From contig RCNN01000018.1 of NCBI GenBank assembly GCA_003667245.1, forward strand, positions 1 through 64,000: 64,000 nt of DNA. Reading direction: 5' to 3'. The DNA is from Heterostelium multicystogenum. Taxonomy: Eukaryota > Evosea > Eumycetozoa > Acytosteliales > Acytosteliaceae. Position numbers and translations under genes: made by a program. A model generated the notes under the pieces. That model searched no databases and had not been told where the DNA came from. It saw nothing but the letters and a program-made list of their open reading frames with translations. Shown piece by piece: positions 1 through 12,200 of this stretch (positions are counted from its first letter, which is position 1; each line of letters opens with the position of its first letter).

Positions 1-2432
1 AACATGGGTATGTCCACATAATGCAGTGTTGTCTCTTATGGAAACAAGGTTCTCATTGATTAATACATGAATTTGATTGATTGTTTTACCCATTCTATTT
101 TGAATTTTATTTGTTCCCCCAACCACATCAACAGCCTGTCTTGTATGACCATTTTTTTGCACTATATGACCCCACTCCAAACAAATAATTGCAATGATTC
201 ATTTTAGAGATGGTTTGGTTGTTTGATTTGACCAAAAGTGGGGGTGTCTAACACAAGTATATATGTTATGGTCTCTCACTATGACCCTCCAAAAAACCAC
301 AAAACATGACTCAAATGCAATCAAAGCAATCAAAAACCAAATTTATATTTATCTAATAATTCAATCACTTCCAACACTTAAAAAATTAATATAATATAAA
401 AAACAATCAAACTCATCATACTATAAACACTCGAGATTGGATCTATAATATGGTTGGTGGGAGCTTCAATTTAAAAATTAGATAGTTTGATGGTGTACTC
501 TATGATTCAAGCCAATATTTCTATTATCCAGTTCTGCTGATACTATGAGTTTGAAATTTCCTTATTGCAGGACTGCCGTCAACTCAGACCCAAACACTCT
601 ATCGTTAATTTGTTTTAGTTAGTTGTTGATCACTTCGCAATTATAAAAATAATTCCAGAAATAGAATTAACAAGTTACTACTTTAATCATTCGAATAATC
701 AATCATAGTCAATATTCATAGCTAAAAGCAAATTTACATACCAACAAGTTGAAACAAATATTGTTTAATCGTTTGGTTGCATGTTTGAGGTGAGTTCAAC
801 CAAATTCATTCACAAGATAACAAAGTGATTTCAGTGTCAATCTACAATTTCATCAGGTTACATGGTTTCATTCAACCTTTTTACCAATCTGCAATAGCAA
901 CAAAAATTAACATACATCAATTTCACAGTCGCAATATTCATCAATATCATATCTACCGAATGATTGTTTATTTAAAAGATCTTTCAAATATTCCATTCAA
1001 TCAATTTGGCTGATCATTCAATATAAATACGACTAACCGAAGTAAACAGTCCAACAAATAAGCAACTCGAAGACTTGTCATAAATTGGATACTTCATATA
1101 TATTTATAAAACCTCCATTTCCTGTGGACTGTTTTCCATTCTCTTCTCATTGGGCAAGTTAGATCTTGAAATTTCAGCTCTTTGTTATTGTTATTTATGG
1201 TGCCAACCCTCCAATATTCATGGAAATGTTATGATAAATTTACCAGCTATTAATTAAAATTTATCGCCAGCATATATTTAACCAAATCATTATCCATAAA
1301 AGCTTTTGTTGCACTATTCAATCTTGTATAGCAACAAAATTTTCTAAAGACAAAATTAATTCCACCCCATAGGACTACTACAATAGCGTATTAATACACA
1401 TCAATATTCATTGTTGTTGTATTTTATGATTCTCAAGTTCACACGAAAAGAACCACCACCCACTCACTCCTAACCAACCCAACCACTTTAACTTACTTGC
1501 CAATCACTTAAATTTGGTCCAATGATAAAAAGTAGTAGTTGAATGGTTTTTATTAGTTTGGTTATATCTGATCTAAAGAAGCACCACACTCTCCTATCGG
1601 ATACCCCATTATAAAAACTTGTTACTACTACTATTGTTCCTTTTTTAATCTAGAAAAGACACACTTGGATAGATTACCATATCAGTACATTGCCATTTCT
1701 ATCATGATGATAATATATTTATCAAATGTTATAACATTTTACATCAAATCAATACTGAATTAATTCTTTATTTTTTATCTTCTCCTACCAATCTATAAAA
1801 CAACAGCATATTTAATAATATATTTTTATTTTAGCAATAAACTATTGTATTGTAAATAAATAACCAAGAGGGGTAGAAGTGAGTAGCATTGGTTGTTCAT
1901 AGTTGAATTAATAGATTTAGCAGATAACAACAAAAAGATAAAAATAACAGCATCGGCCATCCTCAACAACAAAAGCAACGATAATTAATTAACAATTGAT
2001 CATCCAGTCAATCAGGTCAGATTATAATCTTAGTTGAAAATTATCAAATCTTAAGATATACTTGATACAAAGAGTGGTCTGCCTGAACCTTGCGCAGTAA
2101 AAATTCAATTTCCAGTTCACCCCCAACAACCTACTTTCCTACCACACTCGCCCACCCGCCACCGAAGTGAGCATTAAAGTGAGGAGTTTTTTTTGATAAA
2201 TCAAAATTAACAAAAAAAATCTCCAATTTGATATAACTCAAGTGAAGACCAGACCAGTTTCGACTAAGCTGAGCTTCAAAACCAATAGTTAGTTTGAATA
2301 AGCCTTTACAACAATCGTGCAGATAATACTGCTTAATGGAAAGCGCTCCTACTGATAAAATAGGTTCGTGAGTATCAGTGGAGGAAACCGAAATAACCTT
2401 CAAGTTCATCCAGCAGCCATTTCTGTTGGAAT
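1..2432. other. AT-rich intergenic/upstream region
   Basis: No convincing gene was found. Short open frames such as one near 825-1013 lack biased composition, recognisable motifs or splice context. The stretch is rich in A/T runs and presumably holds the promoter and 5' leader of the GATA-factor gene that follows. No tRNA-like B box or other RNA gene was recognised. Confidence 0.6.
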
Positions 2433-4450
2433 ATGGATAATAACACAAACACAAGTCCCAATAAATCAAGCAACAGCAACAACTTCAACAAACACCATCA
2501 GCAGCAACAACAACATCTACAACCAAATAATCAACAACAACAACAACAACAACAACTTCAGCAACAGAGAGAACACTATGGTATCATTGAACACAGCTCA
2601 TATAACAATAGAATTAATCTTCCATCACAATTTAGAATCACATATATATTTATCACAACAACCACAGCAGCAACAACCACATCATCACCATCATCATTAT
2701 GCAATATCAACCACCTTTACAGAGTTTAATTTTGCCAACAGTGTCCCCCACCGTCTACATCACACAACCTGGTCAAAAACTCTCCACATACAATGCACAG
2801 TAGTCATATTCATCACCACCAGTCTTATTCAATCGTCAAATCCACCATTTTCAAGTCACCACACAACTTATCCACCCATTGGGCAAAATCAACAACGCGG
2901 GCAATTCGAATAGTGGGAGTGGGAGCATTGGAAGTGGAAGTAGTCGTTTGCCAAACATACCATTTAGCAAAACTTCTTCGTCATCTGCCTCGTCCTCTCC
3001 AATGAGTGGACTCCAACAAATGTCTCCTTCCATCGATAAACAATCTCGAGAGAGAGGCTATTTTTCAAACCGACGACAATGTTCCAAGCACAATTTTATC
3101 AGTTGGAAGTCGACCTATAATTCCTCCAATTATGGCTCCAGGTAGCTCTAATTTTATACCAGAATCTATCAATTCACCTCACAGCTATATCAATCAACAA
3201 CAGCAGCTTACCACCAAGTCGCCAATCACAACTACACCGCAGAAATCTCCCAATCTCTATTTTACTAGTCAGCCACACTCTGACAAACGAAGAAAAACAC
3301 CCGATGACCATCATTTTCAGCAGGATGACTACTCGTCAAATTCATCGTCATTCTACTCATCACCGCCTAACTCACCTGAATCCCCACCTCCACCCGCTGT
3401 CAAAACCCCACCACAGCCATATGCAAAGTCCTGACAGTAGCATAGGCTATGTCAAGATATCACAGTCGCAGCAACTCAACAGTAGTGGAGGCAGTAGTAG
3501 TAGTAATAGTACAACTACAAACAACCACTACATCATCAACTCCATCTTCAACACCTCCAATCTTAATTATCAACCCACAATCAAATAATCCTCTACAACA
3601 ACAACAACAGGCCAGTTCCAATTTTTTGGAGTTATGCCAAACGAACAAGAAACATGGATAGAGATCAGAGATTTGAGCTCAGGAGATCTCCAAAATGGCT
3701 AAATCTAGTTTGACCAATGGCATCACTGAGGAGATTCTTAATGATATGAAAGATAAAGGAAACGATCTGATGAGAAATGATAGAGTGTGTCACTCAAAAA
3801 GAAAATTGGAAAGAAAAATTTAATGAGGAGGAGCGATCTCGAATCAGTGGCCCTCTGACAAGACCACGTTCGTTTCCGGAAAAAAAAAGAAACCGACCTC
3901 CAAACCAGCCAGATGCCTCCAACCCCACAGGAGTTGGAATCATCAACACCACAACAACACCACCCATCACTGGCCTCTCAAGGCAGCACAGGTGGACTTA
4001 ACATCAGCACCGCAGCAAACTAATGCAACAGGTAGTGGATCATCCGCAGTTGGTAGCTCCGGCCACGAACCACTCCAACCCTTAGTGATGGTCCGGAACA
4101 AACCAAAAAGAAAAAAGGCAGACACCCCATTTTGTACATCTTGTGGAACCACTCAAACCCCTGAATGAAGAAAAGGTCCAGCTGGGTGGTAAAATCGTAG
4201 TCAATTCAATCCAATCAAATACATTTTTATCAATAAGCCCAAGGATATACTAATCCTTTTTCCCAATCTAGTTTATGCAATGCTTGCGGTCTCCACTATG
4301 CAAAATTAATGAAAAAGGAAGTTAAGTCCCAATCCCAACATTCCGACTCAACCTACTTTATCAATTAACAACAATAACAATACCAAACAAGAAAACAACC
4401 AAAATAGTCCAACCAACACATCAATGAACGTTGTAAATTTGCTTAATTAA
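2433..4450 (+). CDS. GATA-type zinc-finger transcription factor, frame-disrupted
   Basis: A probable DNA-binding regulator. The product starts MDNNTNTSPNKSS and runs through Gln-, His- and Ser-rich low-complexity sequence typical of dictyostelid transcription factors. It ends in a GATA finger. The first Cys pair (CTSC) is at 4133-4144. A 75-nt intron at 4197-4271 splits the finger, and the second pair (LCNACG) is at 4276-4290, followed by LHYAKLMKKE. The frame breaks repeatedly, for example near 3050, 3430 and 3640. Within the finger, ggg and aaaa runs each carry one base too many for the expected GGKS, and the expected Trp codon reads TGA at 4166-4168. The probable end is TAA at 4448-4450 after a Asn-rich tail; without one further shift it would stop at 4366-4368. 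The family call rests on the Cys spacing and the CNACG signature. It is either a pseudogene or a gene with consensus errors; neighbouring genes show the same kind of damage. Confidence 0.75.
2490..2680 (+). repeat. CAA/CAG trinucleotide tracts (poly-Gln)
   Basis: Imperfect CAA/CAG repeats encode Gln runs at about 2500-2575 and again at about 2655-2680, the latter followed by CAT/CAC codons for a His run. They lie inside the GATA-factor gene. Such tracts are common in dictyostelid regulators and are also prone to length error. Confidence 0.8.
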
Positions 4451-5360
4451 CCTCACACATATACCTATACCAATACCATATACACATATATAAATCCACC
4501 AACCATTAAATCAATCAAATCTAATATATTTAAACAATCCCATGATTTCCAAATTTTGAAACAAAAATTCCAGTCAATATAATATTATATAATCCATCCA
4601 TAAACCAACAAATCCAATCCAATCAATAGCATATAACAAAGAAATAACAATATGAAAATCAAACTATTTGACTTACACCGTAGGTCCAAAGTATATAACT
4701 TCTTAGTTTAATTAATTATCCCATCTATTTTAGAGTAAATAGCACCTAATTAATTGATGAAAAAGTAAAATCCGATTTAGACATAATAAATTTTCATATA
4801 ATATTCACTATCAATCAATCATCACCAATTTCCTCCAATCTAAAACAAACACACAAGAATAATCAATCAATACCAACTTCCAAACTATAAACTTTATATG
4901 TAATAAATTTTTATATTTGTGGAATTTAACTTAGTTCATTCATTTGTTTTTTTTAACTCTCTCCTCATCAATACTATCTGTTGAGTTTGTAATGGCAAGA
5001 TTTCCACACAGGCAAAAGACGCTAGATGGATGTGTTCAGGTGTCGTTGGGTTCAGCATTGGCAACGCAAAACACAAAAATTTAGTGCATTTATCCAAACC
5101 CCCCACACACCAACTAAATACAAAGAAAATGAACCTACCAAAATAAAAAAAAAACAAAAAAGTGTTTATCAATGATCTATAAATTTTGGGTTAGATTTAT
5201 TATTAAAATCATTGAAAATAATCCAAATTTTCATTAAAATTTAATCACAAAACCCATTTTTTTTGAACAACAAACCCATTTGAAATTGATTTGGATTTTA
5301 TCGCTTTTCATATGAACAAATAAATATTTAATTTTAATTTAATTTTTTGTTTCCAATCTT
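4451..5360. other. Intergenic region upstream of actin
   Basis: No gene is supported. Most of the stretch is AT-rich, with a noticeably more GC-rich patch at about 4975-5110 that has no codon structure I trust. The patch could be a distal regulatory element or an unrecognised small RNA, but nothing specific identifies it. Confidence 0.5.
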
Positions 5361-5476
5361 GGGATGCAGCTTGACCGATGAATAAAAAGGACAGCTGTTG
5401 ATCCATTCCAGTTATCACACTCTCACACTAAATTTTATAATAACTTGTATAAATTATTTGTATTTTATTTTTGTTA
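5361..5476 (+). promoter_or_regulatory. Probable actin core promoter
   Basis: A GC-richer element (GGGATGCAGCTTGACC, from 5361) lies about 90 bp upstream of a TATAAAT at 5448-5454, which is followed directly by a T-rich stretch to about 5476. A TATA box followed by an oligo-T run shortly before the start codon is the classical layout of Dictyostelium actin promoters. The assignment is by arrangement only. Confidence 0.45.
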
Positions 5477-5504
5477 CATTATTTTCTAAAAAACTCTTAT
5501 ATAA

Positions 5505-6647
<1,143 letters not shown>

Positions 6648-6899
6648 ACAATCCAATATAAATCATTTTGCAAAGAGTTTATAATAAAATAGTGATAGTT
6701 GATCCTCGTCGTTCGCTTTTGATATGTTGATATTATCCATATCGATTCGAATGGCATGTATACAAAAAAAAACATTTTGTCTCTTATATCTTTATTTTTA
6801 AAATCTATCTTAATCAATGTACTTTAAGTTCACTCTATCAACAATTAAATCAAAAGTCATTTTTCTAAGTAAATTTATATATAAAGAGTTTATTCGATG
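6648..6899. other. Convergent 3' intergenic region
   Basis: About 250 bp separates the stop codons of actin (+) and the SDR gene (-). It contains AATAAA-like sequence just after the actin stop (TAATAAAATAG near 6680) and A/T runs on both sides, as expected for two converging polyadenylation regions. Nothing else was seen. Confidence 0.5.
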
Positions 6900-7885
6900 T
6901 TAATGTTTGGTTGGGTTAACATGTTTGTTTGCAATAAGATATTCTACAGTTGACTTTAGAGTTACATCTAAAGGTGTTGGCTCTCTTTGAAGTTTGATTG
7001 GAGATATCGATTTAAATTCATAATGAGGTGGAGGTTGAGTATTGTTGTTTGATGGAGCAGCGTTGCTCTGGAAATTTAGATGTGGGAATAAAGCGGCTCC
7101 ACGATCACCTAACTCTTTGAATGTTAATACTGTGTTGGCTACCAATTTTCTTTGAAGATCAAAGTTTTTCACTGGTTTCTAATACATAGGTGATGATGTC
7201 TGATACATCATGGACATCTGTAACACCGATTCTTCGGGGCAATGGATTTCCAGTAAGTGCTTCAGCAAAAGTCTTTACACTGGTGTTGAGATGAACAGCT
7301 AGAGGAGCACCAAGTACAAATGCAGGATTGATGAAAATAGTCTCAAACAAAAGAGTATTCTTTGTTCTATACTCTTTGATCCACTCGTGAGCACGCTTCT
7401 CAGCCAAGTATTTGGAGTAGGCGTATGGTACTTGAATCGAAGTTCCATCACTCCAGTCGTCTTCAGTATAGACATCTTTGTTCTTTTGATGGATCGAAGA
7501 TAGCAGCAGTGGATGAGGTGATAATTAGTTTCTTGAGAGATGGTACATTTACAGCTGCTTCAAGAACACGTAGATTTCCATTGATAGCTGGCTGAACAAT
7601 ATCACGCTGTGGGTCCTCAGCAGTATAGATGTAAGGAGAGGCAGTGTGAATGATATAAGCAGCATCTTTGAAGATTGATGGGTAGTCAGCAGTCTCAAGA
7701 TCACCTTCTGCCAGCGTTAAAAGCTCAGTGGCTCCTTCCAACTCCAATAAGTGTCGAAGTTTCTCAGTATTAGCCTTGTTTCTAACGATGGCGACGATAC
7801 GGTAGCCCTTCTTCAACAAGTCCTGGATGACAACACCAGCAATATATCCTGTAGCACCTGTAACAATAACTTTTTCACCAGCCAT
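6900..7885 (-). CDS. Dihydroflavonol-4-reductase-like extended SDR (NAD(P)-dependent)
   Basis: An oxidoreductase of the extended short-chain dehydrogenase/reductase superfamily, closest in style to dihydroflavonol/cinnamoyl reductases; the substrate is unknown. It starts MAGEKVIVTGATGYIAG, with the TGxxGxxG nucleotide-binding loop at about residues 9-17. Next come the ASPYIY...DPQRDIVQPAINGNLRVLEA segment typical of DFR-like proteins, the LIITSSTAA strand, and the catalytic YSKYLAEK (YxxxK). Two frame breaks interrupt it, near 7480 (before DVYTEDDW) and near 7170 (before FDLQRKL). With them ignored the product is about 325 residues, the usual family length. No introns. It converges on actin. 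Confidence 0.85.
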
Positions 7886-8364
7886 TTTTTAATTAATCAG
7901 AGTATATTATAGCTTAAATAGTATGAATATGTTAAGCAAATTTAAAAAATATTAATTGACCTGTTTTTGATCAAGCATATAAATCATTAATTTTGCATTC
8001 TTTAAAGTCAGAAAAGGTGAATCTTCTCGAATCTTCTAAGACTTAATACATTAAGATTCTAGTTAGGACCATTAATGATTCAAAAGTAGAGAGCATGAAA
8101 TAATTGAATTTGTAGAGTGATGATGCTTAATATGAAAGCATTCAGAACTTGCTAGCTCAAAATAATGTATTCTTTATACCAAGAGTGAAACGATCAGAAT
8201 CGATTGTAGTTTATAGGTTTATTGTTCATATTAATCGATCATATTCTGTAGTAAAGGTTGTTATAATGGTGTTGTTTATTCTAGAATGATTTGTTTCAGT
8301 ATAATAATAATATTGGAGAGAAGATAAAAGTACAAGTTGTGCTGCCTGTCTAGAGAATAGATAT
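7886..8364. other. Intergenic region
   Basis: This AT-rich stretch lies between the start of the SDR gene and the 3' end of RNF213-like copy A. It should contain the SDR promoter and the 3' untranslated region of copy A. No open frame or RNA gene is supported. Confidence 0.5.
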
Positions 8365-9260
8365 TTAGTCTTCTGAATGCTTTCTTGGATTCAATCTGGA
8401 AGTTAAGCTTAGATTGCAAATGTATAGTAATGAATTGCTTGAATATTCGATATTCTCTATTTCTTCTTTATCTAGTTTCTTGATAGTAGTGGAACAGTTT
8501 AAGTCAAGACTTGTAATCAGTAGATTGGGTTCTTTGTTGATTCCAGATTGATACTAAAATTTCAAGGAAGAATCTATGTTGTTAGATACATATAATTATA
8601 ATTAAGTCTTTAATATATAAAGTATATAAAACCTACCAAAATACTATGTGTTTCAAATAGATAGCTCGATGTGGATTCTAAATAGTTGTTAAGATAGAAG
8701 TTACTTGTATATTCAATTGATGTTTCTTTTAGAATGGATCTATCGATATCAATGAATAGATATTGTTGTGCTTCAACAAGTTTGACGTCTTGGATAATTT
8801 GGTTACAGTTCCTACAGCTATAGATGTTGTTTTAAAATTTGATTAACATTTCAAAGTCTCTCCTTTGAGAAAATAATACTTACGCAGTTGCTTTGGATCG
8901 CAAGAAATTGTCAACGGCATCTTGAATGTGATCTTCCATTTTCTCTTTTCCAACTGTTTGACAATTGAGATATAAAATGGATGGTTCTTTGATTGCCGAA
9001 TTGCACTTGGTGCATTGGTATTCCAGAGTTGAGTAGAAGAGTTGTGTTGGCTGGGATAGATTCTCTAGAATTTCAACTAGTAGTTTTCCTGGTTGCTTTG
9101 AATAAAGTATTTTTTCAGAGAGTGATTTCAACAGATTATCAATATGGATTTCGTTGGTTCCTTGCTCGTAATCTTGTTTGAATTTCATAAATTCCTTTGT
9201 ATATTTTGGATTGACATCAATGGTTTGTGGCTTGAAACGGATCCAATTGAATAGACAGTG
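8365..9260 (-). other. USP/UCH-like C-terminal segment of copy A
   Basis: This is the 3' coding end of copy A. In order it shows KFAHCLFNWIRF, where C and N fall where a USP Cys box has CxxN. QPGKLLVEILENL follows at the place of the QxDAxEFL box. Then come LFYSTLEYQCTKCN, the second CxxC (CRNCN) right after an intron, QQYLFIDIDRS at the place of the P-x-L-I-I-x-L-x-R strand, and a final SLLYICNL strand like the usual YxLFY end. The GHY-type His box is not recognisable. I infer a USP-derived, probably inactive domain. No database comparison was possible. Confidence 0.5.
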
Positions 9261-12200
9261 TGCAAACTTATTCTCTTTGGCGGCAACTATGGGCATACAT
9301 TGATCGTATATGTTGAGGTTTTCAAATTCATCCTCTAAATCCACATCAGAGTCAATAGCCTCAAATTCATCTTCAATTTCCTTATCGATATATGCTTGGT
9401 CATATTCGTTATCGCCATAAAGTTCTTGATATTTCAATGTACTATGTTGTTGTAACTTCTCTATTGATAAGATAGTTAAGGCATCATCAAGTGATCTTAA
9501 AAGAATAGGATAATAATTGAGGGTCATTTGAGCAGGAACAAAGTTTGAAAAGCTTTTAAAGTTTGGAGATGCAGGAATTGATAGATCTTTGGTGTATTTG
9601 GCAACTATCTTGGCAAGAAGGTAATCAGGTTGAAGTGATTTGATTTCAGATTGGCATTTAATTGATGTCAAGCAATGAATGAAATCCTTTAAGAATGATA
9701 TCCAGAGATCTTTGGATTTTTCAGAGGCCAATGTTTTGGAAAGATTGGCAAAGTATTCGGTATCATATGAGCTGGGTGGTTTAATGACTTTTGAATATCG
9801 ATATTCACCAGCAAGACAAGATTTAATAACAATATGAACCACTTCTTGAAGGTATTCTATGTTGATTTCTGATAGCTTTTTACAGATTGTTTTATGAACT
9901 TTGGAATTATTATCAATTATTCTTCTTTTGAGAGAGAATTCATAGATTGTAATATTGTCAACCTCAATCTTTTCTTGAGTATTGTTTAGTATATATGAAA
10001 TAACTCTGTTGAGATATTCACATAAACTTTCATAATCAGAGAGATTCAATTTCGATCTGCATTCACTTTCAAAAGGAATTCTTATGAATTTTTTCATTTT
10101 CTTTGTCATGTTATCTGGAATCTCTAATTGAAGTTTCATGAGGTCTTTCACAACAACAGTTGAATGTTGATAAAAGTCCACCTGATTTTTCCTTTTTTCT
10201 CGGCTTTGTGTGTGAAAATTAAACCTGTCTGATATGTTTTCATTTGATTTCCAATGACTTTACCAGCAAGGAAGTTGCAAATCAGTTTGTTTTCGATACT
10301 TTCAAGGTCTGGTTTGAATTTGTCCCGAATGAAATTTTGATAGATCGACATTTGTCTTTGAAGGAAATTGTTGAAGGTGTCAACTTCAAAGTTTGATCCA
10401 ATCAAAAGATAATTTGATCCAAAATCAAATGGAATTGTTTCAATGTCTGAATCATCTTGTTCTGAATGATTGACGATCAAATCAAAGAATGTACCTCGAA
10501 CAAGTTCTTCTTTCAAGCGCATTGCTTTGACTTGTGTCATCTCGATCCAATTGTTAATGAGATTGACGATGATTCCATTGCTGTTGGTCGATTCATTCAT
10601 GATTAATTGAATCAAAAGTGTGTCATCATTGATGGTGTCAATAATCTTTTCATATTCTGGTGTTCTGTTGCATCCTGCTTCCAATGATTTGAGATGTTCT
10701 GTGATTTTAGTCCATGATATCTTCAATGTTTCCCAAACTTCAATGATGTGTTCAATTGTCAAATCATTCTCGATGTGATTATCTCGGAGGTATTCGATCG
10801 ATTGTGGAATTGTCATGTTCAAGTATTCTGATGGTAGTCTGTAGTTGAAGTATTTATAGAATACATTGAGGAATCTGATCAACGATGGAATGTATTTCGA
10901 TAAACTGATTACTTCAGATTTCGTTGTGAATAGTTGTAGAAGTTTGAATTTATCATTGTTGCTTGTGATAACATTATTCAAATAGTCCATATCATAAATG
11001 GGTGATGTGAATAGTTTTGCATAATCATTTCTGATTGAGACAATCGTGTTCATTAGTTGTGATTGTTTCAGTGCTATTTCCTCTTTGGATGATTTGAGTT
11101 GTTGATAGTTTTCTCCAAACATTTTGAATCAATGAACTAAGATATAATTCATAAGTTGGAATTTGATTTGCGTTGAATTTGGTTGATGCAGGATTGTAAG
11201 AATCTCTCCAAATCAAGAACAATAGCTCCGATAGGAAATGAGCAGGATCAACATGTCTATCTTTCATTTCTTGATTTCTCATCAATTCTGATAGTGATGT
11301 AAGTGATCTTGAATTTACATAATCTGTCAATGTTGATTGATTATTGTTGGTGAGGTCTAAAATGACAAATCCAGAGTTCATTATTCTTGTAAATGTTTGA
11401 GGTGAACATGTTGAAACAGTCCAACTGAATGCTCCCCAAGATGTACTGCTGATCAAAAATTTATTCAGAATGTTTCCAGACATTGATGCTGTTCGTATTT
11501 GATCATCTGTTTGAGCATTTCCATTAGGTCGATATATCATTCCACAGTCTCTGAAAGCACCTTCATTTGCAGGATAAGGTCTTGCAACAATTGAAATTGG
11601 ATCTCTGAAAATATTATAAAGGTAACATGAAGGTGAACATCCAATCGAAACTGCAATGAAATTGACCATCAAATTTGCAATGTTCGAATCTGCTGTCTTT
11701 TCAGTATTCATGATGATCTTGTCAAATTGAGTGTTGTTGTCAAATGATTTTGAAATGATCTTGTTGAAAATAGGAATACATTGTGCAAGCTCCAATTTGG
11801 TAATGATATCATTTCTTGATATTAATGTTTGAATGAATGTCATTGACTTTCCTTCACTAAATAATCTGTATGTTATCAAAAATAATGACATTCTAATGAA
11901 TCCATTTTCGATTGGATTATTAATAGTTTGAAGAAGTTTCATGAATTCTTCCAATGATGGACTTCCAATAATCGAAAGTAAATGTCGATAGATATTTCCA
12001 AAATCATTGTTCTCAAGGATGAAAGGCATGCATGATAAAGTGGGAATACTGATATCATTGATAATGAAGAGTTCATGAATACCAATAAGTTTCAACAACT
12101 TTTCGCATTTCAAAAAGTTCAGAATATCTTCTTCTCTGTCAATCTTGTTCAGCAAGTACAACTGATTCATTCGATATTTGATTGATGATTCTTGAGGTAT

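Noticed and set aside
4936..5172. Minus-strand 78-codon frame upstream of actin
   Set aside because: It has a Phe-rich start made from A/T runs, no motif, and no splice or leader context.
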